64,000 bases of DNA from Leptolinea sp. UBA5203 (GTDB taxonomy: Bacteria; Chloroflexota; Anaerolineae; Anaerolineales; Anaerolineaceae), in the NCBI GenBank assembly GCA_002412765.1, contig DHVR01000037.1:111848-175847 (forward strand), in the 5' to 3' direction. The position numbers and the translations under genes were made by a program. Below, piece by piece: positions 43,654 through 52,743 of this stretch. Each line of letters opens with the position of its first letter. Positions within the stretch are counted from its first letter, which is position 1. Under the pieces are notes generated by a model that saw nothing but the letters and a program-made list of their open reading frames with translations, did no database searches and was not told where the DNA came from.

Positions 43654-44259
43654 ATGTCCCGAACCCCCAGCACGCGCCGCCACGAACGCACACGAGAGGC
43701 TATATTACAAGCCGCCCAGGAATTAATCCTTGAAGATGGATTATTATCTTTTTCCATGCGCAAATTAGCCGACAAAGTGGATTATTCTCCTGCTGCCCTA
43801 TACAAGTATTTCGCCAACAAAGAAGAAATTATGGAAGAAATGCGCCAGACTGTCTTCCAGATGGAAGCTCATTATTCTGCCCAGCGCTTACAGCAAAACT
43901 TGCCCCCTGATGTCCTCCTGATGGAATCTGAACGAACTTACCTGGAATTTTCCCGGGCTTACCCCCAGTATTACGAATTGATGATGAGCGCCGGCGGACT
44001 TTTCCCGGCCAATATGAGCGAGTTTTTCGAACATGAGAATTTCAAGGGTCTGGTAGACTTGATTGAAAACGGGGTAAAAAGCGGCCACTTTCGCTTATTG
44101 CCCGGTTTTGATGCCAAACGCATGGCGCTGCTTTTTTGGTTCCTACCCCATTCTGTCTCCACCCTGCGTGCCACTCTAATGCACAACTGCCCGGATGAAT
44201 TTGAGCAATGGGCCGTGGAAGTCATGCAGGCGCTGGTCAATAACATCAGTGTGAAATGA
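43654..44259 (+). CDS. TetR-family transcriptional regulator
   Basis: A 201-residue regulator: HTH of the TetR type in RTREAILQAAQELILEDGLLSFSMRKLADKVDYSPAALYKYFANKEEI (about 13-58), then a helical ligand-binding domain. AGAGG precedes ATG 43654; GTG 43648 is less likely. It is separated from the divergent LytR gene by 202 bp. Effector and targets unknown. Confidence 0.9.
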   Translation: MSRTPSTRRHERTREAILQAAQELILEDGLLSFSMRKLADKVDYSPAALYKYFANKEEIMEEMRQTVFQMEAHYSAQRLQQNLPPDVLLMESERTYLEFSRAYPQYYELMMSAGGLFPANMSEFFEHENFKGLVDLIENGVKSGHFRLLPGFDAKRMALLFWFLPHSVSTLRATLMHNCPDEFEQWAVEVMQALVNNISVK

Positions 44260-44294
44260 AACAGAACCTGGTATTGATAATTTTTGTAAATACA

Positions 44295-44321
44295 AACGCC
44301 CCCTTAAATACAGGGGGCGTT
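44295..44321. terminator. Bidirectional stem-loop between tetR and FAD oxidoreductase genes
   Basis: AACGCCCCC and GGGGGCGTT form a 9-bp perfect stem between two converging genes. T-rich sequence follows on the minus side. Confidence 0.75.
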
Positions 44322-44339
44322 GAACGATGTTTAGGAATT

Positions 44340-45830
44340 TTACTTTCCGACCCGGAATTGAATCTTCTCTAGACCACAGATACGCTGAATGACAAATTTT
44401 CCAGCCATGGATGCCCCAGGAAGGCCGCCTGGAAATTGCGTCCACATTCCAGCCATATAGAAGTTATCCAAACCAGGTAGATTTCCCGGGTAATAGGTCG
44501 GTTGAAGACCAGGCTTTGTAATGAAGGACATATAAGCGCCTTTCCAGGCATTGCAATAGCGCACATAGGTCATGGGAGTGGCAACATCCATTATTTCCAC
44601 ATTGCCCGATATTTCGGGATATACCTTCTCCACAGCCGCTTTTACAGTTTCCGCTAGTTCGGCTTTTGCATTTTTGTAACCGGCTGGATCGGCATGCTTT
44701 TGCTGCCACCATTCATAATCGGTGTTGAAGACCACACAAATGACCGATTTTCCATCTTTGGCCATGGCAGGATCATAACAAAAATGTTTGATCATCAACG
44801 TGTTTTGGGGTTGATCCGCAACCAGGAGTGGCTCTTTAAGTTCGGTTATATATGTTTGTGGTTTTGCAGATAAATCTGCCTTCACACCCAGATAAACTAA
44901 GACTGAACAATCCAGTTGATAGGTTTCTGAATCCGTGTACATTTTTTTGTAAGGTTCACTGATGTATTTCCCTTCCAGCAATTGGTAGAGGGTGTGATAC
45001 CCATCCGCGGCTGAGATGACATAATCGCCAAGTACTTCTTCCCCGTTCTTTAATCTCAGGCCTACAGCACGGCCTTCTTCAATCAAGATGCGCTCAACTG
45101 GGGCGTGATAATGAATCCGGCCACCAGCCTTAATCAAGTGATCGGCCATGCGTTTTGACAATGCCAGCGATCCGCCCATTGGCCAGCCGGAATCCCCATT
45201 GTTAAGGCTGCCTAAAGTACTTAGGATGGATATCGCAGAGTAGGCTGGGGGAATAACAATTTTTAGCGCTTCACGGATAAGCTCATCTTGAAATTGGTTG
45301 GCAAACTCCTCAACGGATATTTTTTGATATTGGTTCATCAGAGGCATTAGTTTGCCAAATCTAAAGGCCATTTTAATGCCGTCCATGGCGGTGTACATGT
45401 CCATGGGTTTAGCAAGCGGCATTTCCATATGAGTAAAAGCTCGAATATGTTGGCAAGTTTTGCGTATCAGGTCCGCATCCTGTGGAGAAAGGGAAAGGAG
45501 ATGTGGTTCCAACCGGTTAACATCCCGATACATGATTAACTTGCGCCCATTTCGTTCCATCTGGAAAAAGTATTCATGCAAGTGAATCGGAATCGAATCA
45601 TCCAATGCGCCGACATCCCGCCAGAGTTTATTAAGTTCTGTTCCTGGTTTAGTACCCATCATCCAGTGGATACAGCCGTCGAAATGGTACTCCCCACGCT
45701 GCCAACCGGTACATTCTCCGCCGGGCAGATGATGCATCTCATACACATCCACTTCAAAGCCATTTTTCCGCGCATAGGCAGCCGCAGTCAAACCGGCAAT
45801 ACCAGCTCCAATAATCAAAATCTTTTTCAT
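44340..45830 (-). CDS. FAD-dependent oxidoreductase of the phytoene desaturase/carotenoid isomerase type
   Basis: A 496-residue flavoprotein. The dinucleotide fold GAGIAGLTAAAYARKNGFEVDVYEMHHLPGGECTGW (8-43) is characteristic of the CrtI/CrtH group, and GLDNFYMAGMWTQFPGGLPGASMAGKFV near the end is the FAD-closing motif. Members desaturate or isomerise polyenes, but this subgroup also includes uncharacterised retinol-saturase-like enzymes. The TetR gene lies 20 bp upstream in the same direction (AAGGAG ribosome site between them), so the regulator probably controls this gene and itself. Confidence 0.82.
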   Translation of the reverse strand: MKKILIIGAGIAGLTAAAYARKNGFEVDVYEMHHLPGGECTGWQRGEYHFDGCIHWMMGTKPGTELNKLWRDVGALDDSIPIHLHEYFFQMERNGRKLIMYRDVNRLEPHLLSLSPQDADLIRKTCQHIRAFTHMEMPLAKPMDMYTAMDGIKMAFRFGKLMPLMNQYQKISVEEFANQFQDELIREALKIVIPPAYSAISILSTLGSLNNGDSGWPMGGSLALSKRMADHLIKAGGRIHYHAPVERILIEEGRAVGLRLKNGEEVLGDYVISAADGYHTLYQLLEGKYISEPYKKMYTDSETYQLDCSVLVYLGVKADLSAKPQTYITELKEPLLVADQPQNTLMIKHFCYDPAMAKDGKSVICVVFNTDYEWWQQKHADPAGYKNAKAELAETVKAAVEKVYPEISGNVEIMDVATPMTYVRYCNAWKGAYMSFITKPGLQPTYYPGNLPGLDNFYMAGMWTQFPGGLPGASMAGKFVIQRICGLEKIQFRVGK

Positions 45831-45850
45831 GTAAGTCTCCTTAAGTCTTT

Positions 45851-46456
45851 TTATACGGCCCGCAGCATACGCAGCAGAATATCTGCGTCTGGCATTTGAA
45901 AATTATCCTTGAAGGCAATTCTATAGATGGCAATGCCTTGAATGGCCGACCAGTAAGCAGTGACCAGTTGTTGGACATCCCCCGCTACTACACTATCTTG
46001 AATTTGCCCTTCCGCGACTATGCGCAGCATCACATCAAAGGGAACCGAGGACTGCTTCATAATTGCCTGGATTTTATCAGGCAGAACATCCGTGACGGAA
46101 GTTTGGGTCATGATCAAAAAGTAGTAGGCTGAATCGGCATCGGTCATCACATTGGAAAGTACTTCGCGGGTAATCCACTCAATTTTTTGGAAGGCCGGCG
46201 CAGGGATGGCTTCCGCCATCAATAAAGCATTTGAGGAAGACTCCACCGCCCGCCGTACCAGTTCAGTGAATATTTCGTCTTTGGATTGAAAGTAGTAATA
46301 CAACAATCCATGGCTGAGACCGCAAGCTTTGGCGATATCACTAACCCGGGTGGCGGCATACCCACGATGGGAAAAAACGCGTAATGCGCCGGATAGGATC
46401 TGTTCACGGGTTTCATCCTTAATCATGGCATTCTGTTGGGCAGATCGCGGGGTCAT
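45851..46456 (-). CDS. TetR-family transcriptional regulator
   Basis: A 201-residue TetR regulator; HTH in TREQILSGALRVFSHRGYAATRVSDIAKACGLSHGLLYYYFQSKDEI. AAGGAG lies 6 nt before ATG 46456. It heads an operon with the FAD oxidoreductase gene. A palindrome 14 bp upstream of the start is its likely operator, which would make the unit self-repressed and induced by an unknown ligand, perhaps a lipid or polyene. Confidence 0.9.
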   Translation of the reverse strand: MTPRSAQQNAMIKDETREQILSGALRVFSHRGYAATRVSDIAKACGLSHGLLYYYFQSKDEIFTELVRRAVESSSNALLMAEAIPAPAFQKIEWITREVLSNVMTDADSAYYFLIMTQTSVTDVLPDKIQAIMKQSSVPFDVMLRIVAEGQIQDSVVAGDVQQLVTAYWSAIQGIAIYRIAFKDNFQMPDADILLRMLRAV

Positions 46457-46470
46457 TAGCACTCCTTTTG

Positions 46471-46488
46471 ATTGACTTATTAGTCAAT
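46471..46488 (-). promoter_or_regulatory. Operator-like palindrome for the TetR-oxidoreductase unit
   Basis: ATTGACT-TATT-AGTCAAT, 7-bp arms, close to the TetR start; the size fits TetR half-sites. Confidence 0.6.
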
Positions 46489-46577
46489 ATAAAAAGATTA
46501 TATCGCTAATCCCCCATCTGTCAAGAGATTTGTTTTTGTCCGATTCTCTCACCCATGTGCTGCAGATCGAATTAATT

Positions 46578-46624
46578 AACATGACAAATGTCATGTTGAC
46601 AGGTATTTAGCTAGACCTTATCTT
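46578..46624 (+). promoter_or_regulatory. Promoter and operator of the feo operon
   Basis: A perfect palindrome AACATGACA-AA-TGTCATGTT (46578-46597) overlaps a TTGACA -35 (46596-46601); TATCTT (46619-46624) follows at 17 bp. A protein bound to it would block the promoter. Which iron or redox regulator binds is unknown. A second partial palindrome ATTAG...CTAAT lies at about 46629-46644. Confidence 0.65.
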
Positions 46625-46660
46625 TATTATTAGTATATGCTAATTTCATAGGAGCCATTT

Positions 46661-46906
46661 ATGACCCTCAAAAAACTATCTGAACTGCATCCCGGTCAAT
46701 CCGGCATGATTAAAAACCTCTCCCTCATTGGTAGCCCGCGTCAGCGTTTCATGGCCATGGGTTTCGTCAAAGGCGAACCCGTAAAAGTCATCCGCAAAGC
46801 CCCACTGGGTGACCCAATTGAGTTTGAAATCAAGAACTATAAACTCACTTTGCGTAAATCAGAAGCCTCACAAATCGAAGTGGAGGTGCTGCATGATGCC
46901 GCTTAG
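46661..46906 (+). CDS. feoA: FeoA-like ferrous iron transport protein
   Basis: An 81-residue SH3-like FeoA: LSELHPGQSGMIKNLSLIGSPRQRFMAMGFVKGEPVKVIRKAPLGDPIEFEIKNYKLTLRKSEA, matching the family throughout. FeoA regulates or stabilises FeoB in ferrous iron uptake. ATAGGAGCC is the ribosome site. It overlaps the second feoA by 14 nt. Confidence 0.93.
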   Translation: MTLKKLSELHPGQSGMIKNLSLIGSPRQRFMAMGFVKGEPVKVIRKAPLGDPIEFEIKNYKLTLRKSEASQIEVEVLHDAA

Positions 46907-47165
46907 TTTGGTCCATCAAGGAAGCGAAGTAAGGTTAATGGAAATTCAGGGCGGGGAACGCCTGCGTAAACGGCTGGCGGACCTTGGTTTGACCTGCGGT
47001 ATGACGATCCAAACCATCAGCGATAGCGGCTGCGGCCCCATGATCCTTAAAGTAAAAGATACCCGTCTGGCTATTGGCCGCGGGATGTTGCAGCAGATAC
47101 TGGTTGAACCCCTGGATGCATCTCAGGAATCAGCCGCTTTGCTATTTGAGGGCCAAACCTTATGA
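46893..47165 (+). CDS. feoA: Second FeoA-like protein
   Basis: A 90-residue FeoA paralogue: MEIQGGERLRKRLADLGLTCGMTIQTISDSGCGPMILKVKDTRLAIGRGMLQQILV. GGAGG lies 6 nt before ATG 46893, inside the first feoA gene. The stop overlaps feoB by 4 nt (ATGA at 47162). Two feoA genes before feoB is a common arrangement in anaerobes. Confidence 0.9.
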   Translation: MMPLSLVHQGSEVRLMEIQGGERLRKRLADLGLTCGMTIQTISDSGCGPMILKVKDTRLAIGRGMLQQILVEPLDASQESAALLFEGQTL

Positions 47166-49384
47166 AGCAATCACCCCTCATCGCATTAGCCGGTAACCCC
47201 AATTGCGGAAAATCGACCCTCTTCAATGCCCTCACCGGCGGCAACCAACATGTGGGCAACTGGCCCGGAAAAACCGTTGAAAAGAAAGAAGGTAAACTGA
47301 TTCTGGAGCTGGGTTCTGCCCGGGTGGTGGATTTACCGGGTACCTACAGTCTTTCCGCATATTCCGTGGAGGAAAAAATTGCCCGAGATTTTATTCTTCA
47401 GGAAAAACCCGATCTGGTGATCTCAGTGGTTGATGCCAGTAATCTGGAGAGAAATTTATACCTGACCCTGCAAATTCTGGAAATGAATGTACCCGTTTTA
47501 GTTGTGCTCAACATGATGGACGTTGCTGAGCAGAAAAAGGTTCAGATCGATGATGACCGCCTTGCCCGAGCCTTGGAATCACCAGTTGTACGCACCATCG
47601 CCCGCGACGAAGTTGGGATTGCATTCTTAAAACAAGCCATACAAAATCAATTGGATGCACCGGCGAAATCAACGCCTACGTTTTCAATCGACTATGGCAA
47701 AGAAATTGAATATGAAATTACTGCACTTCAAACCAGTTTATCGAAGAGTACCATTTCCCATAACCAAACGCCAACACGCTGGCAGGCGATTAAACTACTT
47801 GAAAACGATGAAGACTTACTCTCCAGAATGAAAGCTCACTCAGAGTGGGATAACCTGTCCGCTATGCTGCAAAAGAGCCAGCAAACCCTGGAAAATCAAT
47901 CGGGGGAGACCGGCGACACCCTTATCGCAGACCAACGCTATACCTGGATCCATCGTCTAACGACCGCCACGGTTAAACAACCGCATGGACAGCAGTTCAG
48001 CTTTTCTGACAAGCTGGACCGGATCGTGACACATCGTTGGTTTGGCATCCCCATCTTTCTGCTGTTAATGTGGGTGGTATTCAAACTCACCACGGATGTA
48101 GCCGCACCCTTTTTGGATTGGGTTGATTATGTGATCAGCACACCCATTACAAATTGGATGGTTGCGATCGTTTCTCTATTAGGGTTTACCGGCACATGGG
48201 TTGAATCGCTGCTGGTCGATGGCATCATCACCGGGGTTGGCGGTGTACTGGTCTTTGTACCTGTCTTGATGGCCTTATATTTCGCGCTGGCTATACTAGA
48301 AGATTCGGGCTACATGGCACGCGCTGCGTTTGTCATGGACCGCTTGATGCACCTCTTTGGTCTACATGGAAAAAGCTTTTTGCCCATGATCGTTGGCTTT
48401 GGCTGTACGGTACCGGCTTTTTACGCCACCCGTACCCTGGAGAATGAAAAAGATCGAATTCTCACCGGATTACTCGTGCCATTTATGTCTTGCGGCGCCC
48501 GCCTGCCGGTTTATGTGCTTTTTGCCACCATCTTTTTCCCCGATCATGCTGGGACGGTCATTTTCAGTCTTTACCTGCTGGGTATCCTGGTGGCAGTCCT
48601 TCTGGGCATTCTATTAAAAAACACCCTCTTCAAGGGCAAGGACCAATCCCCCTTCATCATGGAACTGCCGCCTTACCGCAAACCAACTTTCAAAAGTATC
48701 TGGTTCCAGATGTGGGAACGCACCCAATCCTTTGTGCGTAAAGCCTGGACGATCATCCTGGTTTCCAGTGTAGCCATCTGGTTATTGCTGGCCATTCCCG
48801 TTCAGGGAGAAGGAAATTTTGCTCAGATCGAGGTAGCCGATTCTGCTTTTGCCGGAGTCGCACAGGTGATGGTGCCCGTCCTGCAACCTGCCGGATTTGG
48901 TTCATGGGAAGCTGGCGGAGCCCTGATGACCGGATTCATCGCCAAGGAAGTTGTGGTCAGTACCATGGCCCAGGTATATAAGGTGGAAGAAGTCGAAGAA
49001 GAGCTTTCTGAAACAACCACCTTTTTGCAGGATCTAGGGCAAATCGGTACCAGTTTTGTTGGCGCGGCCTGGGATACCCTCAAGGCCGTGCCCGGCATTA
49101 TCGGCATCACCTTTGACGAAGGGGAAGCAGAGGAAGAAAATTTGGCCCTTTACAGCGCCGTGAAGGACAACTTTGATACTTCCAGTAACGGACATGGAGC
49201 CCTGGCATCCTTTGGATTCATGGTCTTTGTGCTGCTCTATACCCCCTGCATGGTAGCCATTGCCGCCGAGAAACAGGAATTCGGCGCCAAATGGATGTGG
49301 GTCAGTATCATCGGCCAATTAATCATCGCCTGGCTGGCATCCATCCTGGTGTTTCAGGGCGGTTTGCTGCTGGGATTGGGATAG
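47162..49384 (+). CDS. feoB: Ferrous iron transporter FeoB
   Basis: A 740-residue protein. The N-terminal G domain has G1 GNPNCGKSTLFNALTGG, G2 and G3 (VVDLPGTYSLSAYS) and G4 NMMD; a GDI-like helical segment follows, then the membrane core with two Gate motifs (ALYFALAILEDSGYMARAAFVMDRLM ... GFGCTVPAFYATRTLENEKDR and the later repeat GAGGALMTGFIAKEVVVSTMAQVY-like block). It imports Fe2+ driven by GTP binding. The operon order feoA-feoA-feoB-feoC and tight overlaps are typical. Confidence 0.97.
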   Translation: MKQSPLIALAGNPNCGKSTLFNALTGGNQHVGNWPGKTVEKKEGKLILELGSARVVDLPGTYSLSAYSVEEKIARDFILQEKPDLVISVVDASNLERNLYLTLQILEMNVPVLVVLNMMDVAEQKKVQIDDDRLARALESPVVRTIARDEVGIAFLKQAIQNQLDAPAKSTPTFSIDYGKEIEYEITALQTSLSKSTISHNQTPTRWQAIKLLENDEDLLSRMKAHSEWDNLSAMLQKSQQTLENQSGETGDTLIADQRYTWIHRLTTATVKQPHGQQFSFSDKLDRIVTHRWFGIPIFLLLMWVVFKLTTDVAAPFLDWVDYVISTPITNWMVAIVSLLGFTGTWVESLLVDGIITGVGGVLVFVPVLMALYFALAILEDSGYMARAAFVMDRLMHLFGLHGKSFLPMIVGFGCTVPAFYATRTLENEKDRILTGLLVPFMSCGARLPVYVLFATIFFPDHAGTVIFSLYLLGILVAVLLGILLKNTLFKGKDQSPFIMELPPYRKPTFKSIWFQMWERTQSFVRKAWTIILVSSVAIWLLLAIPVQGEGNFAQIEVADSAFAGVAQVMVPVLQPAGFGSWEAGGALMTGFIAKEVVVSTMAQVYKVEEVEEELSETTTFLQDLGQIGTSFVGAAWDTLKAVPGIIGITFDEGEAEEENLALYSAVKDNFDTSSNGHGALASFGFMVFVLLYTPCMVAIAAEKQEFGAKWMWVSIIGQLIIAWLASILVFQGGLLLGLG

Positions 49385-49399
49385 TCTTTATCAGGAGAA

Positions 49400-49612
49400 A
49401 TGATGTTGCTTAGCTTAAAAAAAGAGATTCAGAAAGCCAACGGACAGATTAGAGTGAGTGAACTCAGCGAACGATTACATATTGAGGCATCCGTCATCGA
49501 AGGCATGCTGCAAACACTTTATGGAAAAGATGGTTTAAAAAGCAGCCGGGAACCTTGCGCGCCTGTTGTCGGCTGTCCATCTTGCGGAAAAAAATGCCCC
49601 TTTGCACAATGA
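49400..49612 (+). CDS. feoC: FeoC-like protein
   Basis: A 70-residue winged-helix protein (SLKKEIQKANGQIRVSELSERLHIEASVIEGMLQTL) with a Cys-rich tail CAPVVGCPSCGKKCPFAQ, as in FeoC, where such cysteines can bind an Fe-S cluster. It probably senses iron or oxygen and affects FeoB stability or feo transcription. It starts 15 bp after feoB. Confidence 0.85.
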   Translation: MMLLSLKKEIQKANGQIRVSELSERLHIEASVIEGMLQTLYGKDGLKSSREPCAPVVGCPSCGKKCPFAQ

Positions 49613-49764
49613 GGATAAACTTTCGATTTGTACAGTGGAAGGCTGGCCTGAATGGTCAGCTTTTCATTTTAACTAAGGCCACTATTGCTGCAAATATTTC
49701 CTTCAAATGGAAAATCTCATTGAATTAAGGTATGATAGACAGACATGAAAACAGGAAGTACGCT

Positions 49765-50949
49765 ATGAACGCAAAAACGAACGGCATCTTGGTCTTTACC
49801 AGTCTAGTGGTGATTCTGCTGGTCCTGGTTTTTACTGCCAAACAAGGTTTACCAGAGCCCGATGCTCAATCTGTTGGGTATGCCTCGGATACCGTCGAAG
49901 CCCAGGTAGTGGAAATACTGGAAGAAGGCACCACTCAGATGGGAAAAATCACCCAGGCTTATCAGATTGTTAAAATCCGCATCCTGGACGGTGATTATCA
50001 AAATGAAACCCTGCAAATTGATCACGGTAAACGTCAACTCAGACCGGACGGCTTCACCCTGAAGCTTCATGATCATGTATTGGTTACCGTTGGGGTCTCT
50101 CCGGAAGGAAAGCTGGAAGCCTATTTTGTGGATTACGTCCGCAGACAGTCTTTACTGATTTTAGTGGGTATATTCATTATCGGTAGTTTTTTGATCAGCG
50201 GTTGGAAAGGCCTGCGCAGTGTGCTCAGCATCGGCATCAGCCTGGTCGTGATTTTGTACTACATCATGCCGCGCATTCTGGCAGGCGACGATCCAATTCT
50301 GGCCAGCTTGATTGGCTCTGTTCTTTTTCTAGCGCTTACCCAATACCTGATTTATGGATGGACCTTAAAAACACAATTGGCTCTTGCCGGGATCACCGGC
50401 TCGGTCATTGTTACTGGCTTTCTTTCGGTTTGGTTTGTCAATTATGCCTACCTGAGCGGTTTCGGGGATGAGAATGCCATGTATCTTATGCAAGCAGCAG
50501 GCAACATAAACATTCGCAATCTGCTGGTTGCCAGTATCATCATCGGTACGCTGGGCGTACTGGATGACCTGGTCATTGGTCAATCCTCGGCAGTTATTGA
50601 GCTGCACATCGCCAATCCTGCGCTCAGTTTTCGCCAGCGTTTCACCAGTGCCATGAACATCGGCCGGGACCATGTAGCCGCCACAGTTAACACCCTGGTG
50701 CTGGCTTATCTTGGCGCGTCCATGAGTATGTTCTTGCTCTTCAGCATTAATCAGGTCAATTTGGGTTCCATGTTGAATATTGATTACATTGCAGAAGAAA
50801 TCGTGCGGTCTTTAGTAGGTACATTGGGATTGTTCACTGCCGTACCAATCACTACCTTTCTGGCCTGTTTGGCGGTTAACACTCCTGAACGCATTAAGAA
50901 GTTGACACGCATCTTTGGGCCCTTAACAGATTCTACGCACCGCCATTAA
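49765..50949 (+). CDS. YibE/F-family membrane protein
   Basis: A 394-residue protein with an N-terminal helix, an extracytoplasmic beta-rich domain (about 40-115, VEAQVVEILEEG ... QNETLQIDHGKRQLRPDGFTLKLHDHVLVTVG) and eight or so transmembrane helices ending with GVLDDLVIGQSSAVIELHIANPALSFRQRFTSAMNIGRDHVAATVNTLVLAYLGASM, the family signature. Function is unknown; it is often described as a transporter. AGGAAG precedes ATG 49765. It stands 152 bp after feoC and may be separate. Confidence 0.85.
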   Translation: MNAKTNGILVFTSLVVILLVLVFTAKQGLPEPDAQSVGYASDTVEAQVVEILEEGTTQMGKITQAYQIVKIRILDGDYQNETLQIDHGKRQLRPDGFTLKLHDHVLVTVGVSPEGKLEAYFVDYVRRQSLLILVGIFIIGSFLISGWKGLRSVLSIGISLVVILYYIMPRILAGDDPILASLIGSVLFLALTQYLIYGWTLKTQLALAGITGSVIVTGFLSVWFVNYAYLSGFGDENAMYLMQAAGNINIRNLLVASIIIGTLGVLDDLVIGQSSAVIELHIANPALSFRQRFTSAMNIGRDHVAATVNTLVLAYLGASMSMFLLFSINQVNLGSMLNIDYIAEEIVRSLVGTLGLFTAVPITTFLACLAVNTPERIKKLTRIFGPLTDSTHRH

Positions 50950-51873
50950 GCCGATGAGCAATCGCCTGCAACGAGAAAAGGTGTCTCCTGTTGGGTTTCG
51001 CCAGGGTTATTGATTTCAAAGAACCACTCCCCAATCAGGGTACCGATCCGTTGTAGGTCGTGGTTGAGGCGGCAAGGGCGCAATTAAATCAATGATTTCT
51101 AGCCGCCGAAACCCGACATCCTCGACAATTTTCCCCTTTGATTGAAAAAATAAGACAATATATTCTTCCATCATAAAATGGTGTGCAGCCAGCGCACCTT
51201 ACTGTCTGAATGGGTAAAGGTTTCTTCTGTTGGGTTTCGCCGGGGTTATTGAATTCAAAGAACCACTCATCAATATTCCCTTTGATTGAGAAAACAAGGT
51301 TATTTACTTCCCATGAAAATAAGTTGCACTGGCAGCGAAATATAATGTACCTCAATACGGAATTGATACAGGTGTCTACTGTTGGGTTTCACCGGGGTTG
51401 ATTCATAAGCCAGCGCAATTTACGACCCCCGGCTCAACCACAACGTTCATGCCGATAATTTCAAAGGGATCAATCATTTGTCTTAGAACAGGCTTCGACG
51501 GAGCTCAGCCACCGGTCTTTGACGGAACTCAGCCACAGGTCTTCGATGGAGCTCAGTTGTAGGTCATGTTTGAGGCGGAAATTAGTGTGTAAACAAAAGT
51601 TCAGTCACCGAAACCTGACATTCTCGACAGTTATTCCTTTTGATTGGGAAAATAAGACTGATATTTTCCATCACAAAGTCGTGTGCTGGCAGCGCACTTT
51701 GATACTACGGATAGCACGTTTTATTTTATTAAAGGGCGGGAGGGTGCCCCTTGCGGATGCACCCTCCCTGGGTGAAGAATCGATCTGCTTTCGACAAACA
51801 CTGTTGGAGTAACAGGAGAACAAACGTATTATTTTTACCTGAGATGACATTTATCTAACTTTTGGAGGGCCGA
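50950..51873. repeat. Mosaic array of degenerate repeats
   Basis: No gene. (T/C)CT(A/T)CTGTTGGGTTTC(G/A)CC is repeated at about 50985, 51224 and 51376, the first two followed by GGGTTATTGA(A/T)TTCAAAGAACCACTC. A second block (GTAGGTC...GAGGCGG..., CCGAAACC(C/T)GACAT, GTGC.GGCAGCGCAC-like end) occurs at about 51053-51200 and 51557-51700. Between them lie three 24-bp copies starting C-T-T-(C/T)-GA-(C/T)-GGA at 51493, 51517 and 51541. The pieces look like one decaying dispersed element inserted and rearranged several times. Confidence 0.75.
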
Positions 51874-52671
51874 TCAACTTCCTTTGGTATTGGTAAACTT
51901 ACTGGGAATGTGAATGATGCCGGAGCCTAAATTGGCTACGAATTTCAACTCGCCTTCCAGTGTTTTTAGTTCCACAGCTTCTAATACACGCTCCCGGCTG
52001 TCCAGGTAAGCCACCATTTCATGCAAGGTGAATATTTTTAGCTCGGGTAATGGGTTTTCATATACTTTCTTTTTCCGCATAAAAACCAAAATCGGTTGGA
52101 TTGGCGTTTTTAACTTCTTCGCCAATTCCTCACAGCCAAGGATCAAAGTAGCCGTTGGATCAACAAATTCTTTTTTCTTTGGATCTTTATTGATCACCGC
52201 AAGCCCAAACACGCCGCCCGGACCTACCACCACCATCTGGATATGTTTACGGGGGTCGTCTGCAAAAATATCCGGATATAATGCCCAGGTATCATCCAAA
52301 AAACCTAAAGAAGCCGCTACTTGTTTACGAAGATATTGAAACTCATCGAACTCTTCAATCACCTGGTTGCGGAAAATCGACATCAATTTGGGATAAGTCA
52401 ACCCGCTGGTATTGATACTCAGCATCCGGCAGAAAATAAGGAAACACATCCAGGCTAGAAAAACGATGGTGACGCCATAAAGCTCAACCCGGCGATAGGG
52501 ATATCCGGCAGCATCCAGACTGTCCTGAAAAAAGAAGGCCAGGAAAAAAAACAACACGCCGATAATCCCAAGGTAATAACTCAAACGGATAACGACATAC
52601 TTCCAGGATGAGGCTTTTTCAGAGCTAATCAATTTCTTTCGCTCTTCAGGCGGTTTTTCGTAATAACGCAT
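51874..52671 (-). CDS. Membrane protein with NERD-like domain
   Basis: A 265-residue protein: two transmembrane helices (about 25-50 and 63-85), then a cytoplasmic alpha/beta domain with MVVVGPGGVFGLAVINKDPKKKEFVDPTATLILGCEELAKKL, which resembles NERD (nuclease-related) domains in GPGGVF-I-K. The usual catalytic Asp and Glu-x-Lys residues are only partly evident, so nuclease activity is doubtful. It lies 72 bp from ptsI on the same strand; its start is close enough for read-through but it has no obvious link to the PTS. Confidence 0.6.
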   Translation of the reverse strand: MRYYEKPPEERKKLISSEKASSWKYVVIRLSYYLGIIGVLFFFLAFFFQDSLDAAGYPYRRVELYGVTIVFLAWMCFLIFCRMLSINTSGLTYPKLMSIFRNQVIEEFDEFQYLRKQVAASLGFLDDTWALYPDIFADDPRKHIQMVVVGPGGVFGLAVINKDPKKKEFVDPTATLILGCEELAKKLKTPIQPILVFMRKKKVYENPLPELKIFTLHEMVAYLDSRERVLEAVELKTLEGELKFVANLGSGIIHIPSKFTNTKGS

Positions 52672-52743
52672 AAATTCTCCGTGTACCCTTCAAGGGTACC
52701 AAGGTTCTACTCAGGGATTGTACCCTCAGTAGATTTTGTTTGG

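Noticed and set aside
50950..51873. Possible CRISPR array
   Set aside because: Repeat units vary in length, spacing and sequence, with no constant repeat-spacer pattern and no cas genes nearby.
52683..52732. Terminator after ptsI (GTACCC/GGGTAC and CTACT/AGTAG stems)
   Set aside because: The stems have mismatches and the T run is on the plus side, opposite to ptsI transcription, so a ptsI terminator is not supported.
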